Assembly: GCA_026874595.1 (NCBI GenBank)
Contig: CM049311.1
Coordinates: 62,953,453-63,017,452 of the forward strand
Direction of reading: 5' to 3'
DNA from: Sipunculus nudus
Lineage: Eukaryota > Annelida > Sipuncula > Golfingiida > Sipunculidae
DNA: 64,000 nt
The notes below the pieces were generated by a model. It was not told where the DNA came from. It saw only the letters and a list, made by a program, of their open reading frames with translations, and did no database searches. This document shows, piece by piece, positions 47,956 through 60,713 of this stretch. Each line of letters starts with the position of its first letter. Position 1 is the first letter of the stretch. The position numbers and the translations under genes are program-made.

Positions 47956-48302
47956 TTGTATTATAGCTAGTGTTACTGTTGAACAGATCTATGTTCAACT
48001 GTAATATGTGTACATATCTTTGTACAGAGAAGCACTTGGTGCTATTATGTTTATAACTTTACCGCAGTGTTTGGTATTTCAAAGCTTTACCAATGCTCAT
48101 ATTCTGCCATGTACACTTTTGTCCATATACTCCAGAGGTCCTGTTGCATGCCACAAATCAGTTGTAGTGTTCTGTTCTATTTGGCAGTTTGCATGAAAAA
48201 CATGGCATCATGCACAGCTACAGGTTTTGTAAGAAAGTATCATTGCATATGAACCATTCAGGTTCAATCACATCTTAATAGATTTGTTTACCTGTTTAAA
48301 AT

Positions 48303-48308
48303 AATAAA
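48303..48308 (+). terminator. AATAAA poly(A) signal candidate
   Basis: First canonical AATAAA after the MAP3K stop, 348 bases downstream. A second is at 48660-48665. Confidence 0.45.
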
Positions 48309-48444
48309 GAGTTAGCGAAATTGACCCAATGAGACAATTTATATTTTTCCAAGTTGCATCCCAGATGTGGGGTGTAGAAGCCCTTTACAGCCTTATCATT
48401 TGGGTTGAATGTACAAACACACATTTGTGATCATTTTAGAATGT

Positions 48445-48567
48445 AAAATCATGTGACTTTATAAAATCATGTGACTTCATAAAATCATGTGACTTTATGA
48501 AATCATGTGACTTTATATAATCATGTGACTTCATAAAATCATGTGACTTTATGAAATCATGTGACTT
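48445..48567 (+). repeat. 18-bp tandem repeat with seven TCATGTGAC boxes
   Basis: Seven units of about 18 bp, each with TCATGTGACTT and an AT-rich spacer (TATAAAA, CATAAAA or TATGAAA). An eighth, altered box (CCATGTGACTGG) follows at about 48581. TCATGTGAC is the M-box/E-box form bound by MITF/TFE-type bHLH-Zip factors. The array lies in the 3' UTR or just beyond. Confidence 0.85.
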
Positions 48568-48801
48568 TGCATGCAAATTACCATGTGACTGGCTTGCAGC
48601 ACTATCATTTATTCTGACTGTGATTACAAGTTATATCTGTTAGAGTTAAGAAAATGTACAATAAAAGCAATTGTTGATACACATTTATATGATATATTTA
48701 TATGTACGAAGATACTGTAGAGCCAGTCAGTCGGTGATATGAGTTAGGAAACCTAATTGTTAACCATTCTAAGTATTATGGTCACAGAAGGTGACTATTT
48801 A

Positions 48802-48807
<6 letters not shown>

Positions 48808-48862
<55 letters not shown>
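48808..48862. repeat. TA microsatellite
   Basis: Uninterrupted (TA)n downstream of the MAP3K stop. Confidence 0.95.
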
Positions 48863-48865
<3 letters not shown>

Positions 48866-50030
48866 GTAACTTCATTTATTTGCCACCCATTTATACACCA
48901 AAATCAATATGATAAAGTAAGGAGTGTCCCCTCCCCTCATTTACCTTGTTTACTAGCCAGGCTGGGTGCCAGACTTGGTGCCAAGACTACTGCCAAGTGA
49001 TGTTCTGCCTATATTTGCCATTCCTGCTTAGTTTTTAGGTCAAATTTCTACCATGTAGTCCCTATAATTCATTACAGTGTAGAAATATTGGTTCATTTTG
49101 TTAAGTACAGCTTCCTGTGCCTGTTTTAGAAACAAGTCCTACTTTTAATTTCTAAACTCAAATATTTGACACACATCTTTATTTTAATTCTCCACAATCA
49201 TACTGTTATAGATATCTGTAAGATTCATACAGATTTTAAAAAGAAATTATTCCATCATCACTTATTTGGTTATTGTTTACGCTCCTGGCACAAAGCAAAG
49301 AATTGCAATCAGACCTATGAAATTGATTAATTACATAATGCTTCCAGCTCCAAATTTTAAATCTGTGACACCTGCTTTCTTTGGTTTGATTCAGACAAAC
49401 AAGAGTGGGTGTCTCATGTTTAAAATTTTGAGTTGGATGCACAATATGATACCACAGTTCTTAGCTCTGTGCCAGCCCAGGTGGTGAGACCCAGAGAATC
49501 TTGCTATCCAAAGCAGCAGTTACAGCGAGGGAGCTCTTCCAAGACTGCATTGTGTAATGGCTGCATGAGGAGTGTAGTCTTTGCTGAAAGTCTGCTCAAG
49601 TTTAGTTCTCCGTGAGATTGTTCATCTAGTGAAGTTACTGGAGCACACAGCCAAACGGTGCCTTATTTGTCACTACATCAGTGAACAGAGGCTATTTTGA
49701 GACAGAATTAATGCCAGAAAATATCAGAACAGTCTCACACATCTTTATAGAAACTTCATTACCAGTAATACTGTAACACCAAGCCTCCGTTCCATGTTTT
49801 ATTTCCCAATCAGCCTATTTTGTGTGGGGTATATACTTGTATGTATATATGTATCCCTCATTAGCTATGTATGTGGATTACTTTTCTGGTATTTTCACAC
49901 CAATGTAAATACCATTTTTAGGGATATTAAAGATGGGGCAGGCAGGCCTTACTCCAGCCTCTTATTCAACCATTTATTTATCTTACAGTATTAATCACTT
50001 GACACCAATAAATGTTATATTTCTGTAGCC

Positions 50031-53000
50031 TATATGTGATAACCCAAGAGATGGTAACCACAAAGTAATGATTAGATCATACTGATTTAGTGATTGTAGT
50101 TTCAGGAAAGTAACAACACTTGGTGCATTTTGTATTAATGTCTTCCCTTTCACAACTTACTCACCTCCAGATCATATTGAGTGCTGTTATATTTAGGTTA
50201 CTGTTATATATTTTGAGTTTTATTCTGTATTTAAATTCCTTAGGTTTTCCAGCTGTTTTGTTGTTACATGCTGCACATATCAAGTAATCATCTATTTTGT
50301 TGTTGACTGGAGATAGTAATGATAAATAGTTGGTTTATTTGAAAACAAGTGAGCTCATAATCAGTCACCTTGAAAAAGAGTACCATTTGGACCAGTCATC
50401 CATAACAAGAGCAATAATTTTGGTAGATTTAGTAGTGGTTTTATTCACACATCTGGCACAGTTTATCTGTACATGTGTTATATGTACAGTTGTAGCATCA
50501 CGCTCTGCCAGGTAAATATCCAATAAATAAAAAATTCAGGATTGCTTTTACACATACAACAGGATAGAACCCCCCCCCCCCAAAAAAAAAAATAAAAATT
50601 TAAGGACAAAGCATCGGTTCCATCAGAATACAGTGTTTAAATTTAGTCTTAGTTAAATTATTACCAGATGAATCCCAGAACTGGTCAAACCTTCATGTCA
50701 GTCCTTCATTTTTACTATATGTTAAAGTATAACACAAACTAGAAGCACACAGTATTATAGAATTAATAAAAATCTTTAGAGCTGCCAACTCATGCATCAC
50801 ATTGTATTTCTTATATTGTATTACATTCACCACACAACTTTAAGCTGTGCATCATCTTATGGCATATGAAACATATTCAGTTTTGTGCATGTAGAGTACA
50901 ATCCAGGGGTATAGAGAAGGTCTTGTTTTCTCGAATAGCTGAAATTGCCGATGTTCAGCTGCAAATTACCAGTTGATCCTTCATGAAATGAAAATACTGA
51001 CCCATGGTTTTATAGCTTCCTAACCTAAATGTTTTAGAATCAGCATTTCATGAATTCTGGCCAGAAATGTCTTTCACATGAAATATTTGCCTGTTGATTA
51101 CTGGAAGCTGGGTTCTGTTTATAATTCAGACTGATGCTGCAGGTTGTTTGTCCTTGTATATTAGGTCTGCTCCTCATTTCTTGGGAAAATAAGGGAAAAT
51201 AAACAGTGGCCTAAAAAAAATGGCCATAGCCACTTTCAAGAAAGAGGGATCTATGTATATTGTGAGTTAATATGAAACATGCTTCATTTGTATATATCAT
51301 TTGATTTCATGTAATTAAGGTACCCTGGGTTCACAAATATTCACAAGGGTTACTATTTATATTCCTGAGGCTGCTGTAATGAAAATATATCAGGATATAT
51401 TATTCACAATATCATGAGTTTGATTTTATCAAGCATGGGCTTGAGTGCATTGCATACTGTTTGTTATATATTTCACAAATAAAGAGTTTTATATATCTTT
51501 GATTTTATACCCTCCTTTTGATACCCATCTGTATATAACATTACTTCTTGAGCAGTGTTTTTTTTTCAGGGCAATTTCCTTACATGCTGAGGTGCTTTTT
51601 TTCCTCGTTTTTTTTTACCCCTTAAATCATTTCTCCCTTTTATATGAAAACTGTTATAACTTTGCTAGGGCTTTGATGAATCTATACAAAATCATTCATG
51701 ACTACTTGCCAATAGATTATTTGCCTAAGTTCAATAAGCAAATGATGCGTAAATATAATAAGGGCAGAGGTCACCAGGCTACCTAGTTGTGTTGCAACAA
51801 GAAATTTGCCTGTCATATGATGCATTTTGATAAAATTCAAAAGAAATAATAACCAATAAAACATCTGGTCTTGTTCCAATTCCTAAGTAAAATCCGCGCA
51901 TATTTAATGAGGTCAGAGGTCCCCCAGACTTTGGCGGTGCCGTGACAGCTTACCAAAAATTTTATGGAATTTCCTGAAAATAGTACACATTTACAAATTA
52001 AGTTTCTCACCGACGATAAACTGTTGGCAAACCCCAAGCATATTTAATGAGATCACAAGACAATATACACACTTGCAGTGGTTTTGTTCTTTTTGTTAAA
52101 CCCAGCAGGTCTTGTGATCTATAAATAATTTTGTTGGTTTACAATTTTGTTTAAAGTTGACCATTCATACAAGGTCAAACTCGGCCGATGTTTATAAAAG
52201 CAAATACCTGTTTGGGTACGGGGGCAGATCCTGAATTTGGGGAAGAGATCCGGTTACCATTTGCACCCGGAAATGAAAAATACAAAATTGTTTAACAAAT
52301 GTCAGTTTGAAAAATAAAACTTGCCAAACAATACCAAAATCATGATTCTGGTACAACTAAACCAAAATTTATATTTATGTTAACAATTTGTTTGAAAGGA
52401 TCAAGTGATGGCATAATTTAGTTGCATTGACACACAGGTGACTGTGTGTGTCGGTGTTTGTGGATCAATGATAGAATAGGTTTTGACCACATCCATGCAG
52501 CAGCTTTTATTTTCTCTAGATTATTGTGAAGGTCCGCTGTATGAATGTGGTAATCCAGGTGTGAAATTCAAAGGAATAAATAATTCATTCTCCACAACAA
52601 AACATTTCATCAAATGTTCCATGTTAGTGGTGACGGTGTAGGATTTATGGGTAAATTTGTTTTTCTATTTAGTTTCTTTGGTAGAAAAAGTTTAACTTTC
52701 CAGGTAAATTTATAATTCTCAAAGGGGCCCAATCACCTATAAAGCATGTTGAGTTAACACAAAAAATAGTTTCTTCATTTTAAAATAAATATGTTCCTGC
52801 AAAAACATTGGCTTGAAATGGCTTGAAACCGTTTGCTTACTCCTGTAAATAAGTGTTCAAAACAGTGAACCGGGCGCGATGGCAGGTGTCAACATAAACA
52901 CAGTGTGTGAGACAGTGTGCACGGCGGAGCCACAACACGTGTCAATCAGGAGATTCCCTGACTGACTTGGCCAAAAAAATATAATACATGTTCCTGCTGG

Positions 53001-53617
53001 CTGAAACACCGCATGTTGCCCCTAATAATCGGATCTCCGGTCACACTGCCTTGTTATGGTAAAAAGACATACGTGGACTGTGTTTACCAACATGCACGGT
53101 CATAACAAGGTGTTAAACAGCCGTATGCGAGTAAATGAGACTGTGTGCTGGGATGATTTATTGGGAAACCTTTGTAAAACAAAACTGAACTAATAGTGTG
53201 AAAGAATAGGCATAATATTTATTCTGATTATATCCTTTTAAGGCCCTATAACAGCTGCAGCACTGCAGATTTGTGGATGCTTCAGTTGATGGTTCAGTCC
53301 TTTTAAGGTTAAAGGAACAATTACTGGGAAGAAGTTATGTATATTAGCAAAACAGTTAAAAATGATATGAATATATGATTAGAAGTTAACTTCTATTTGA
53401 TGAATTATGAAATAACAGACAAAGCAACCTTGCTGTATATGCAATGAAAAAGAAACCATTTTTATTTAGCACATGCAAAAATTAATACATTATTTAGTGA
53501 CACGATAAATATTTTTTTAATTACAGTACAACATTGCTAGTAATTACCAATTAGTCCTATATTTTTTATTAAAGTATGAGATGTTTCGTTGAAAATATGT
53601 CAATGGCTCTAAGGTAA
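50031..53617. other. Intergenic DNA, nothing firmly recognised
   Basis: AT-rich. A GC-richer patch at 52850-53130 follows AAAGGGGCCCAATCACCTAT at about 52733; the same phrase (AAAGGGGCCTAATCACCTAT) occurs at about 42625, so an unclassified repeat family may lie here. A C-run is at 50571-50580. Confidence 0.45.
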
Positions 53618-53926
53618 CTATGCAGAGATGTTAGGAACTTGTGCAAAAGAAATGACCAAAGTTTTCCAGAACAAAGAGGAAGGGTTGTTCATGTTTGCGA
53701 AAATAAGGTCCATCAGTAAAGTGCAGAATTGTTTGGAACTGCTGAAGCGGAGAAAGCCCAAAGTTATCAAGAACCAAGAGGAAGGGCTGTCCAGATGTGC
53801 TGATATAAGGTCTAGGTGTGCAGATATAAGTTCCAGGTATTCCAAATTTAAAGCACTGCTGTGCCGATAGATGTTCCAGGTGTGGCGATATAGGGTCCGT
53901 CTTAGAGGAGAAATGGAGATTATTAC
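53618..53926 (-). other. Possible terminal exon of minus-strand locus
   Basis: Minus-strand acceptor TTTACCTTCATCAG before 53926. In phase 0 it is open for 102 codons to a TAG at 53618-53620 and joins in phase to the 54196-54231 candidate. A second frame is also open over the same bases, with a repeated QPFL(L/F)VL(D/E)NFG motif, so the true frame is uncertain. The segment contains an internal duplication (CCCTTCCTCTTGGTTCT versus CCCTTCCTCTTTGTTCT). Function unknown. Confidence 0.35.
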
Positions 53927-54195
53927 CTGATGAAGGTAAAAAAATATTAATTAAATACCCACACAATAAGAAATATGTTTACCTTCAAACATTGTCAACA
54001 GGAATATACATGTAACATTCGTATTTCCAGAAATAAACTGATGACAAATATAATTTCATGGACAATATATATATCTATTCAAAATTACTCTGACCTGTGA
54101 AAAATCACTAAATGACTTTTTAAGGATGAATAAATTCTTTGCCATAGATTGTTTTATCATTTGCTAAGACAAGACATAGCTAACAGAAAACTTAC

Positions 54196-54231
54196 CTCGC
54201 ACACTGAATTCCAAAGATTCATTTTAACTAC
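54196..54231 (-). other. Possible 36-nt exon of minus-strand locus
   Basis: Minus-strand borders TCTCTTAG and GAG|GTAAGT. Only one frame is open (VVKMNLWNSVCE), and its phase fits the neighbouring candidates on both sides. Confidence 0.35.
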
Positions 54232-54406
54232 CTAAGAGAAGTCAAAACAGAAAATTTTAATAAATTTCAACACTATATATAAAATATCAATATTTCACAT
54301 TTTAGGGTAAATGTATTGCCTTGGTTGAATAGATGAAAAATACTTAGCTTGATATCACACAATGAAAATTGATTCTGGATTAATAACAATAAAATATGTA
54401 CTCTAC

Positions 54407-54438
54407 CTGCTCATGGTCGTCATCCTCCTTACACGAAG
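54407..54438 (-). other. Possible 32-nt exon of minus-strand locus
   Basis: Minus-strand borders TTTCAG and CAG|GTAGAG. Two bases then SCKEDDDHEQ, ending on a codon boundary that fits the 36-nt candidate downstream. Confidence 0.3.
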
Positions 54439-54908
54439 CTGAAATGGTTAACAACGGTTAATGGTATATTAAGAGGGTAGGCTTTGGTTGAATAAATAAC
54501 AATTCAATAAAGGGGAAATGTTTATGCTGATGAAAAAAATCTCGCCATTCTCAAAAGATGAAAATATAAAATTGTACATCACCAAAATGCCAGAATTAAA
54601 AAATATTCAATAATTTTGTCAAAATTTTGAATGATAACAAAAAATATACTGGTCATTATTACATTTTATTAAAACATTCAAAGCTAAAATATTCAGTCGT
54701 GAAACAAGATGTAGTAGAATTGCAATCATTTTTCATTATCAAATACTTTATTGTGCAGCAATAATAAAATTAAGTACAGTTCAGTATTAAAATACTAGCC
54801 TCAATAACCACACTTTATAAAAATAATCACCTGTCACCATAAGGTCAGACTGACGCATTATTTTCACTATATATTATCATTGTAAATAAAGGTCAATTGC
54901 ATGCATAC

Positions 54909-55111
54909 CTGACCACATATTGACAGTTCCGGCACATTGGCCTGAGAGACCAAACTGAACTCTGTTTACAAATGTGGAGAAAGTGGCGCCTCATGTGACT
55001 CGTTTGAGAACTATGGGCCTAGTTCTGTCTCAGTCTGAAGATGGCAGCACCTCCTGGAGCAAACTGTGGAAAAGGCACACCTCTCACAGCATCTTGTGTC
55101 AATTTTTTTCT
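54909..55111 (-). pseudogene. Exon-like segment with stops in all frames, minus strand
   Basis: Splice-like borders (ATCTGCAG before 55111; CAG|GTATGC at 54909) enclose coding-like text in more than one frame: LTQDAVRGVPFPQFAPGG to a TAG, then SHMRRHFLHICKQSS further on in the same frame, and CERCAFSTVCSRRCCHLQT in another. The Cys/His spacing recalls a broken zinc finger, but this is weak. Every frame contains a stop, so it is decayed or not coding. Confidence 0.35.
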
Positions 55112-55284
55112 CTGCAGATAAAAATATTTTCTTCGCATGATTAAAAAGCTAAAATCCTATATTATCCAATAATAGAAGCCACATATTGATGGCCCTCCTA
55201 TTAGTTTGAGGGTGACACCCTTCAGCCCGGCCCTGTCATATTACATTTAGTCCGGTGGACCCTACACAAAATGGGCCAAGTGCT

Positions 55285-55888
55285 CTAATTGTCGCTCACA
55301 CCATAAGCATCTGGTTCTTCCAGAACAGCAGATGCATCATCTGTAGTGTCGGTGATGTTACCATTCACGATGCTGGTATCCGTGCCCTTCTTCATGTGCA
55401 TCAGAGATGTTAACATCAACACTGGCTCTGGTGTTTTCAGCAGTGAGCACCATCACATAGCTCATCGCCACACCAATGATGTCTTGGATCACACCAATGA
55501 TGTCTTGGATTATTGTCTCTGGCATCATAACACTGTATCTGACCTGCTTGATTAAAGACTTGAAATCAAAGTTTGTGGCGCTGTTGCTGACCTTGTGGCC
55601 CAGGTTAACCTCTTCCACACCAACACAGAAGGTTTCATCGATGTCCTTTTCTTTTGGATGTTCTGCAAAGGTGACACTTTTGCTTTTTTGGCACATTTGG
55701 GCTGAACTTCATCAACATCACGGGTGATGCTTGCCATTTCCTTTTTAGCCAATACCTGGCAGATTCAATCTGAGTAGGTGGCACTAGTATTGTCCTGGGG
55801 AGTCTTCACATAGGAACAAGATATTTCTGAATTTGTGCCACCAACAGCATTCAGTCTACTGGGTCTCTTGGCGGGGCTATTGTTGTAC
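55285..55888 (-). pseudogene. Decayed coding segment, minus strand, one stop and two frameshifts
   Basis: Reading from 55888 after AACAG: YNNSPAKRPSRLNAVGG and onward, then one TGA at 55765-55767. The same frame then continues (AKKEMASITRDVDEVQPKC). After a shift near an A-run it goes on as SVTFAEHPKEKDIDETF through 55358, and after a second shift as MKKGTDTSIVNGNITD to a TAG at 55285-55287. A short tandem duplication (IIQDIIGV/IQDIIGV) is present. The AG+G junction phase matches the exon at 56301-56387. I do not recognise the protein; assembly errors could also explain the breaks. Confidence 0.5.
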
Positions 55889-56300
55889 CTGTTCATTTAA
55901 AAATAATTTTTGTTTTATCAATATGTAGAATGCAGTACTATGGCCATACCTCTCAAGCAATCAAACCTCATTCATGGCATGTCATCCTTATTCTTGACAT
56001 TATTATTCTGACTTATGTATATTAAAAGCAAGTGGTAAAACAAAATACTTGAGTGAGTGTTAAAAAAAATTATCTGTAGTATACTGGACAAATATGGGTC
56101 ACTGTAATCTCTCCACTATACAATTTGTAGCGTCATTTTGTATTTTTCCCCCAATATTTTCCTCATAACTTTTACAGGTATTGAAATGCATGTTGTTATC
56201 TTATTGGGGAACTAAAATTACAAGATCTCAGTTTGTTAAGATTCCAGTGTGGACAAACAGTTTTTGTGAAAATACAAAAGGCAATTACAACAGGTCTCAC

Positions 56301-56387
56301 CTGTGTGGTCTACCCCTGATAACATCAAACATCAAATCTGAACAAGCCAACTCGTCACAGCTTACTATGCGTTCATCAGATGGTGGT
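56301..56387 (-). other. Likely exon of unidentified minus-strand gene
   Basis: Acceptor CTGATATTACAG and donor CAG|GTGAGA on the minus strand are good consensus sites. The exon carries one base, 28 codons (PPSDERIVSCDELACSDLMF and so on) and two bases, and joins in phase to the segment starting at 55888. The protein family is unknown to me. Confidence 0.5.
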
Positions 56388-56961
56388 CTGTAATATCAGA
56401 AAGTGTATATTTTTTACACATAATCCTTGCTATTCATAACTAATAAACTTTTCGTTTAGAAATATTAATAGTGATAGAATAATTACAAACTGCTGCCTGC
56501 TGTAATTTGTTTAAAAATCTATAGAAACACAAGAAAATGTGAGCCAGTGTACATATTGTTGCAAGAGGATTCCATATAAAAATATCGAAAAATTATAAAA
56601 AAAATTAATGCAATCAAAATCTTTCATTCAAAATCTTACTTAATATTAACAATTAAAGGGTTAAATTAAAGTAAAAGTAATGATACATAAGCATACATGA
56701 GCTTTACTGAAGATAACTGTCAGACTGTAGAACAAGCAAACATATTCAAATGTTTAAAAAAAATAAACAGATTGATTGAATTTAGCAATATCAGGTTCAG
56801 GTCGACAGATATTGTACGTTCACTGGAAGAAATTTTGCATGAAAAGATATTAAAAAAGGCAAAGTGTTAAAGCAGAATTCAAAGAATCGGAGAAACCAAA
56901 CCTGAAACATTTGGTGATGCAGAGACTAAAAAAAACAGTACTACACTCTGTGAGAGAGACC

Positions 56962-59585
56962 GGCATACAGAGGTTAAAGTACAGGAGACATGCAGAGGTT
57001 GAAGTACAGGAGACATGCAGAGGTTGAAGTACAGGAGACATGCAGAGGTTGAAGTACAGGAGACATGCAGAGGTTGAAGTACAGGAGACATGCAGAGGTT
57101 AAAGTACAGGAGACATGCAGAGGTTAAAGTACAGGAGACATGCAGAGGTTGAAGTACAGGAGACATGCAGAGGTTGAAGTACAGGAGACATGCAGAGGTT
57201 AAAGTACAGGAGACATGCAGAGGTTGAAGTACAGGAGACATGCAGAGGTTGAAGTACAGGAGACATGCAGAGGTCGAAGTACAGGAGACATGCAGAGGTT
57301 AAAGTACAGGAGACGGCAGAGGTTAATACAGGAGACACGCAGAGGTTAAAGTACAGGAGACATGCAGAGGTTGAAGTACAGGAGACATGCAGAGGTTAAA
57401 GTACAGGAGACGGCAGAGGTTAATACAGGAGACACGCAGAGGTTAAAGTACAGGAGACATGCAGAGGTTGAAGTACAGGAGACATGCAGAGGTTAAAGTA
57501 CAGGAGACATGCAGAGGTTAAAGTACAGGAGACATGCAGAGGTTGAAGTACAGGAGACGGCAGAGGTTAATACAGGAGACACGCAGAGGTTAAAGTACAG
57601 GAGACATGCAGAGGTTAAAGTACAGGAGACATGCAGAGGTTAATACATGAAACGACAGAGGTTGAAGTACAGGAGACATGTAGAGGTTAAAGTACAGGAG
57701 ACGGCAGAGGTTAATACATGAAACGACAGAGGATGAAGTACAGGAGACATGCAGAGGTTAAAGTAAAGGAGACACGCAGAGGTTAAAGTACAGGAGACAT
57801 GCAGAGGTTAATACATGAAACGACAGAGGTTGAAGTACAGGAGACATGCAGAGGTTAAAGTACAGGAGACGGCAGAGGTTAATACAGGAGACACGCAGAG
57901 GTTAAAGTACAGGAGACATGCAGAGGTTGAAGTACAGGAGACATGCAGAGGTTAAAGTACAGGAGACATGCAGAGGTTAAAGTACAGGAGACATGCAGAG
58001 GTTGAAGTACAGGAGACGGCAGAGGTTAATACAGGAGACACGCAGAGGTTAAAGTACAGGAGACATGCAGAGGTTAAAGTACAGGAGACATGCAGAGGTT
58101 AATACATGAAACGACAGAGGTTGAAGTACAGGAGACATGTAGAGGTTAAAGTACAGGAGACGGCAGAGGTTAGTACAGGAGACATGCAGAGGTTGAAGTA
58201 CAGGAGACGGCAGAGGTTAATACAGGAGACACGCAGAGGTTAAAGTACAGGAGACATGCAGAGGTTAAAGTACAGGAGACATGCAGAGGTTAATACATGA
58301 AACGACAGAGGTTGAAGTACAGGAGACATGTAGAGGTTAAAGTACAGGAGACGGCAGAGGTTAATACATGAAACGACAGAGGTTGAAGTACAGGAGACAT
58401 GCAGAGGTTAAAGTACAGGAGACGGCAGAGGTTAATACAGAAGACACGCAGAGGTTAAAGTACAGGAGACATGCAGAGGTTAATACATGAAACGACAGAG
58501 GTTGAAGTACAGGAGACATGTAGAGGTTAAAGTACAGAGACGGCAGAGGTTAATACAGAAGACACGCAGAGGTTAAAGTACAGAAGACATGCAGAGGTTA
58601 AAGTACAGGAGACATGCAGAGGTTGAAGTACAAGAGACATGCAGAGGTTAAAGTACAGGAGACATGCAGAGGTTGAAGTACAGGAGACGGCAGAGGTTAA
58701 TACAGGAGACACGCAGAGGTTAAAGTACAGGAGACATGCAGAGGTTGAAGTACAGGAGACATGCAGAGGTTTAAGTACAGGAGACGGCAGAGGTTAATAC
58801 AGGAGGCACGCAGAGGTTAAAGTACAGGAGACATGCAGAGGTTAATACATGAAACGACAGAGGTTGAAGTACAGGAGACATGTAGAGGTTAAAGTACAGG
58901 AGACGGCAGAGGTTAATACAGGAGCCACGCAGAGGTTAAAGTACAGGAGACATGCAGAGGTTAATACATGAAACGACAGAGGTTGAAGTACAGGAGACAT
59001 GTAGAGGTTAAAGTACAGGAGACGGCAGAGGTTAATACAGAAGACACGCAGAGGTTAAAGTACAGGAGACATGCAGAGGTTAAAGTACAGGAGACATGCA
59101 GAGGTTAAAACAGGAGACACGCAGAGGTTAAAGTACAGGAGACATGCAGAGGTTAATACATGAAACGACAGAGGTTAAAGTACAGGAGACATGTAGAGGT
59201 TAAAGTACAGGAGACGGCAGAGGTTAATACAGAAGACACGCAGAGGTTAAAGTACAGGAGACATGCAGAGGTTAAATTACAGGAGACATGCAGAGGTTAA
59301 AGTACAGGAGACATGCAGAGGTAATACATGAAACGACAGAGGTTAAAGTACAGGAGACATGTAGAGGTTAAAGTACAGGAGACGGCAGAGGTTAATACAG
59401 AAGACACGCAGAGGTTTAGTACGGGAGACATACAGCGGTTAAAATACAGGAGACATACAGAGGTTAAATTACAGGAGACATGCAGAGGTTAAAATACACT
59501 GGAGGCACGCAGAGGTTGAAGTACTTGAGACATGCAGAGGTTAAAGTACAGGAGACACGCAAAGGTTAAAGTACAGGAGACATAC
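56962..59585 (-). repeat. Minisatellite with mixed 22-25 bp units
   Basis: Main unit AGAGGTTGAAGTACAGGAGA + CATGC (25 bp), with shorter variants ending ACGGC (24 bp), ACACGC without GTA (23 bp) and AATACATGAAACGAC (22 bp). Variants recur in blocks, which shows higher-order duplication. The first 340 bases are nearly pure 25-bp units; the 3' end near 59400-59585 is decayed. Confidence 0.97.
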
Positions 59586-59960
59586 AGAAGAAAATAAATG
59601 GCCGTAGCGGCAAGTAATTTTTTTTATAAATGAGCAATTACCTTCATGTACCTTCATGCATATTTCAATCATTATTAGGGTTTAGGAGGTGCTGATGGAT
59701 TCAAATTTACAAATGAACAAAAAGAACAAAACAACACGCGAAGAAATGGTAAATGCAAAAATATTATAATTACAAAGATTTTGAGAAATATGGACTTTAT
59801 GTGTGTATGTATCAAATGAATGTTTTTAAACACTCCTCTCCCAGGAAAATGATTCTCTGTTCTGATTTAAAGAATTTATTTGGGAACTTTATTTATGGCC
59901 CAATGAGATAGCTACACTGATCTACACAGAGTATTACACAGAATTTGAAAGAGAACATAC

Positions 59961-60033
59961 CACAGCCCCAGCGAAGTAATCACATAAAACATCAAAGGAT
60001 CCCTCGTAAAGTCGTGCAGAGGTTGGCACTGTC
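59961..60033 (-). other. Possible exon of minus-strand locus
   Basis: Minus-strand AG at 60034-60035 and donor GTG|GTATGT. One base then 24 codons (TVPTSARLYEGSFDVLCDYF and so on). The acceptor lacks a strong pyrimidine tract. Product unknown. Confidence 0.35.
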
Positions 60034-60713
60034 CTACTTCATTATTAATTTGTATAAACACAGAGGAGCACTAGAAACACTAGTGTCACAGTGATGATGA
60101 ATATCTGATAGAATGATGTCATGCATGTGTATGCTATGATATAAATGTCAGCTAACAAGTTTACAATTTGCTTTAACCCGCCATTGCTGTATTTTAAAGA
60201 GAATTATGTTATTGATAAGCTAATAAGTTGGCAGTGATCTTTTAAACACCAGTGATGTTATATACTTAAAAGAAAATTGCCATTTTGTGTTTTCATTAAT
60301 AAAACCATGTTCAATTAACAAAAGTGTTCATAAATTGATTACTGACAAATATTTGACAGACTGACATCACAAACATGTACTCCATGGTCAAACAATGAGA
60401 GGTAATAAATTCAACTTTTGTTCTGCCATGACATTTTTCAAATTGTAAGCACGGAAATAACAGATAAAAGCAACAGCAGTCTGCTTTCTGTACATGATAA
60501 ACATAGCCCTGAGCCAGACCAACAAGCGCTCCCTGAACCTGGTGGCTCCCTGAATAACATACAAGATAAGTTCAGTTTTCTATGACATAAAGTGACCCAT
60601 GGGAAGTTTATTTAAATAATGGCCAACTTTAATTAGCATCATCATTACCATCAAATAAACAGAGATGTCTCATCCAGCCCTCGAAACTACATATAACGAA
60701 CTACACAGTGAAG
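60034..60713. other. AT-rich DNA, nothing firmly recognised
   Basis: No repeat termini or convincing exon. Confidence 0.45.

Larger units (their letters stand above)
47956..50030 (+). other. 3' UTR and downstream region of MAP3K gene
   Basis: Non-coding after the stop. AATAAA signals occur at 48303-48308, 48660-48665 and 50007-50012; which one is used cannot be told from sequence alone. The region includes an 18-bp tandem array (48445-48567), an octamer ATGCAAAT (48571-48578) and a TA microsatellite. Short open frames here have no family resemblance. Confidence 0.6.

Noticed and set aside
56900-56935. Microexon on the minus strand (TTTTTTTTAG, 24 nt, CAG|GTTTGG)
   Set aside because: Borders are plausible, but its phase does not join the 59961-60033 and 56301-56387 candidates in one frame.
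44596-59585. CRISPR-like arrays
   Set aside because: The repeats are contiguous without unique spacers and lie in eukaryotic intron or intergenic DNA; they are minisatellites.
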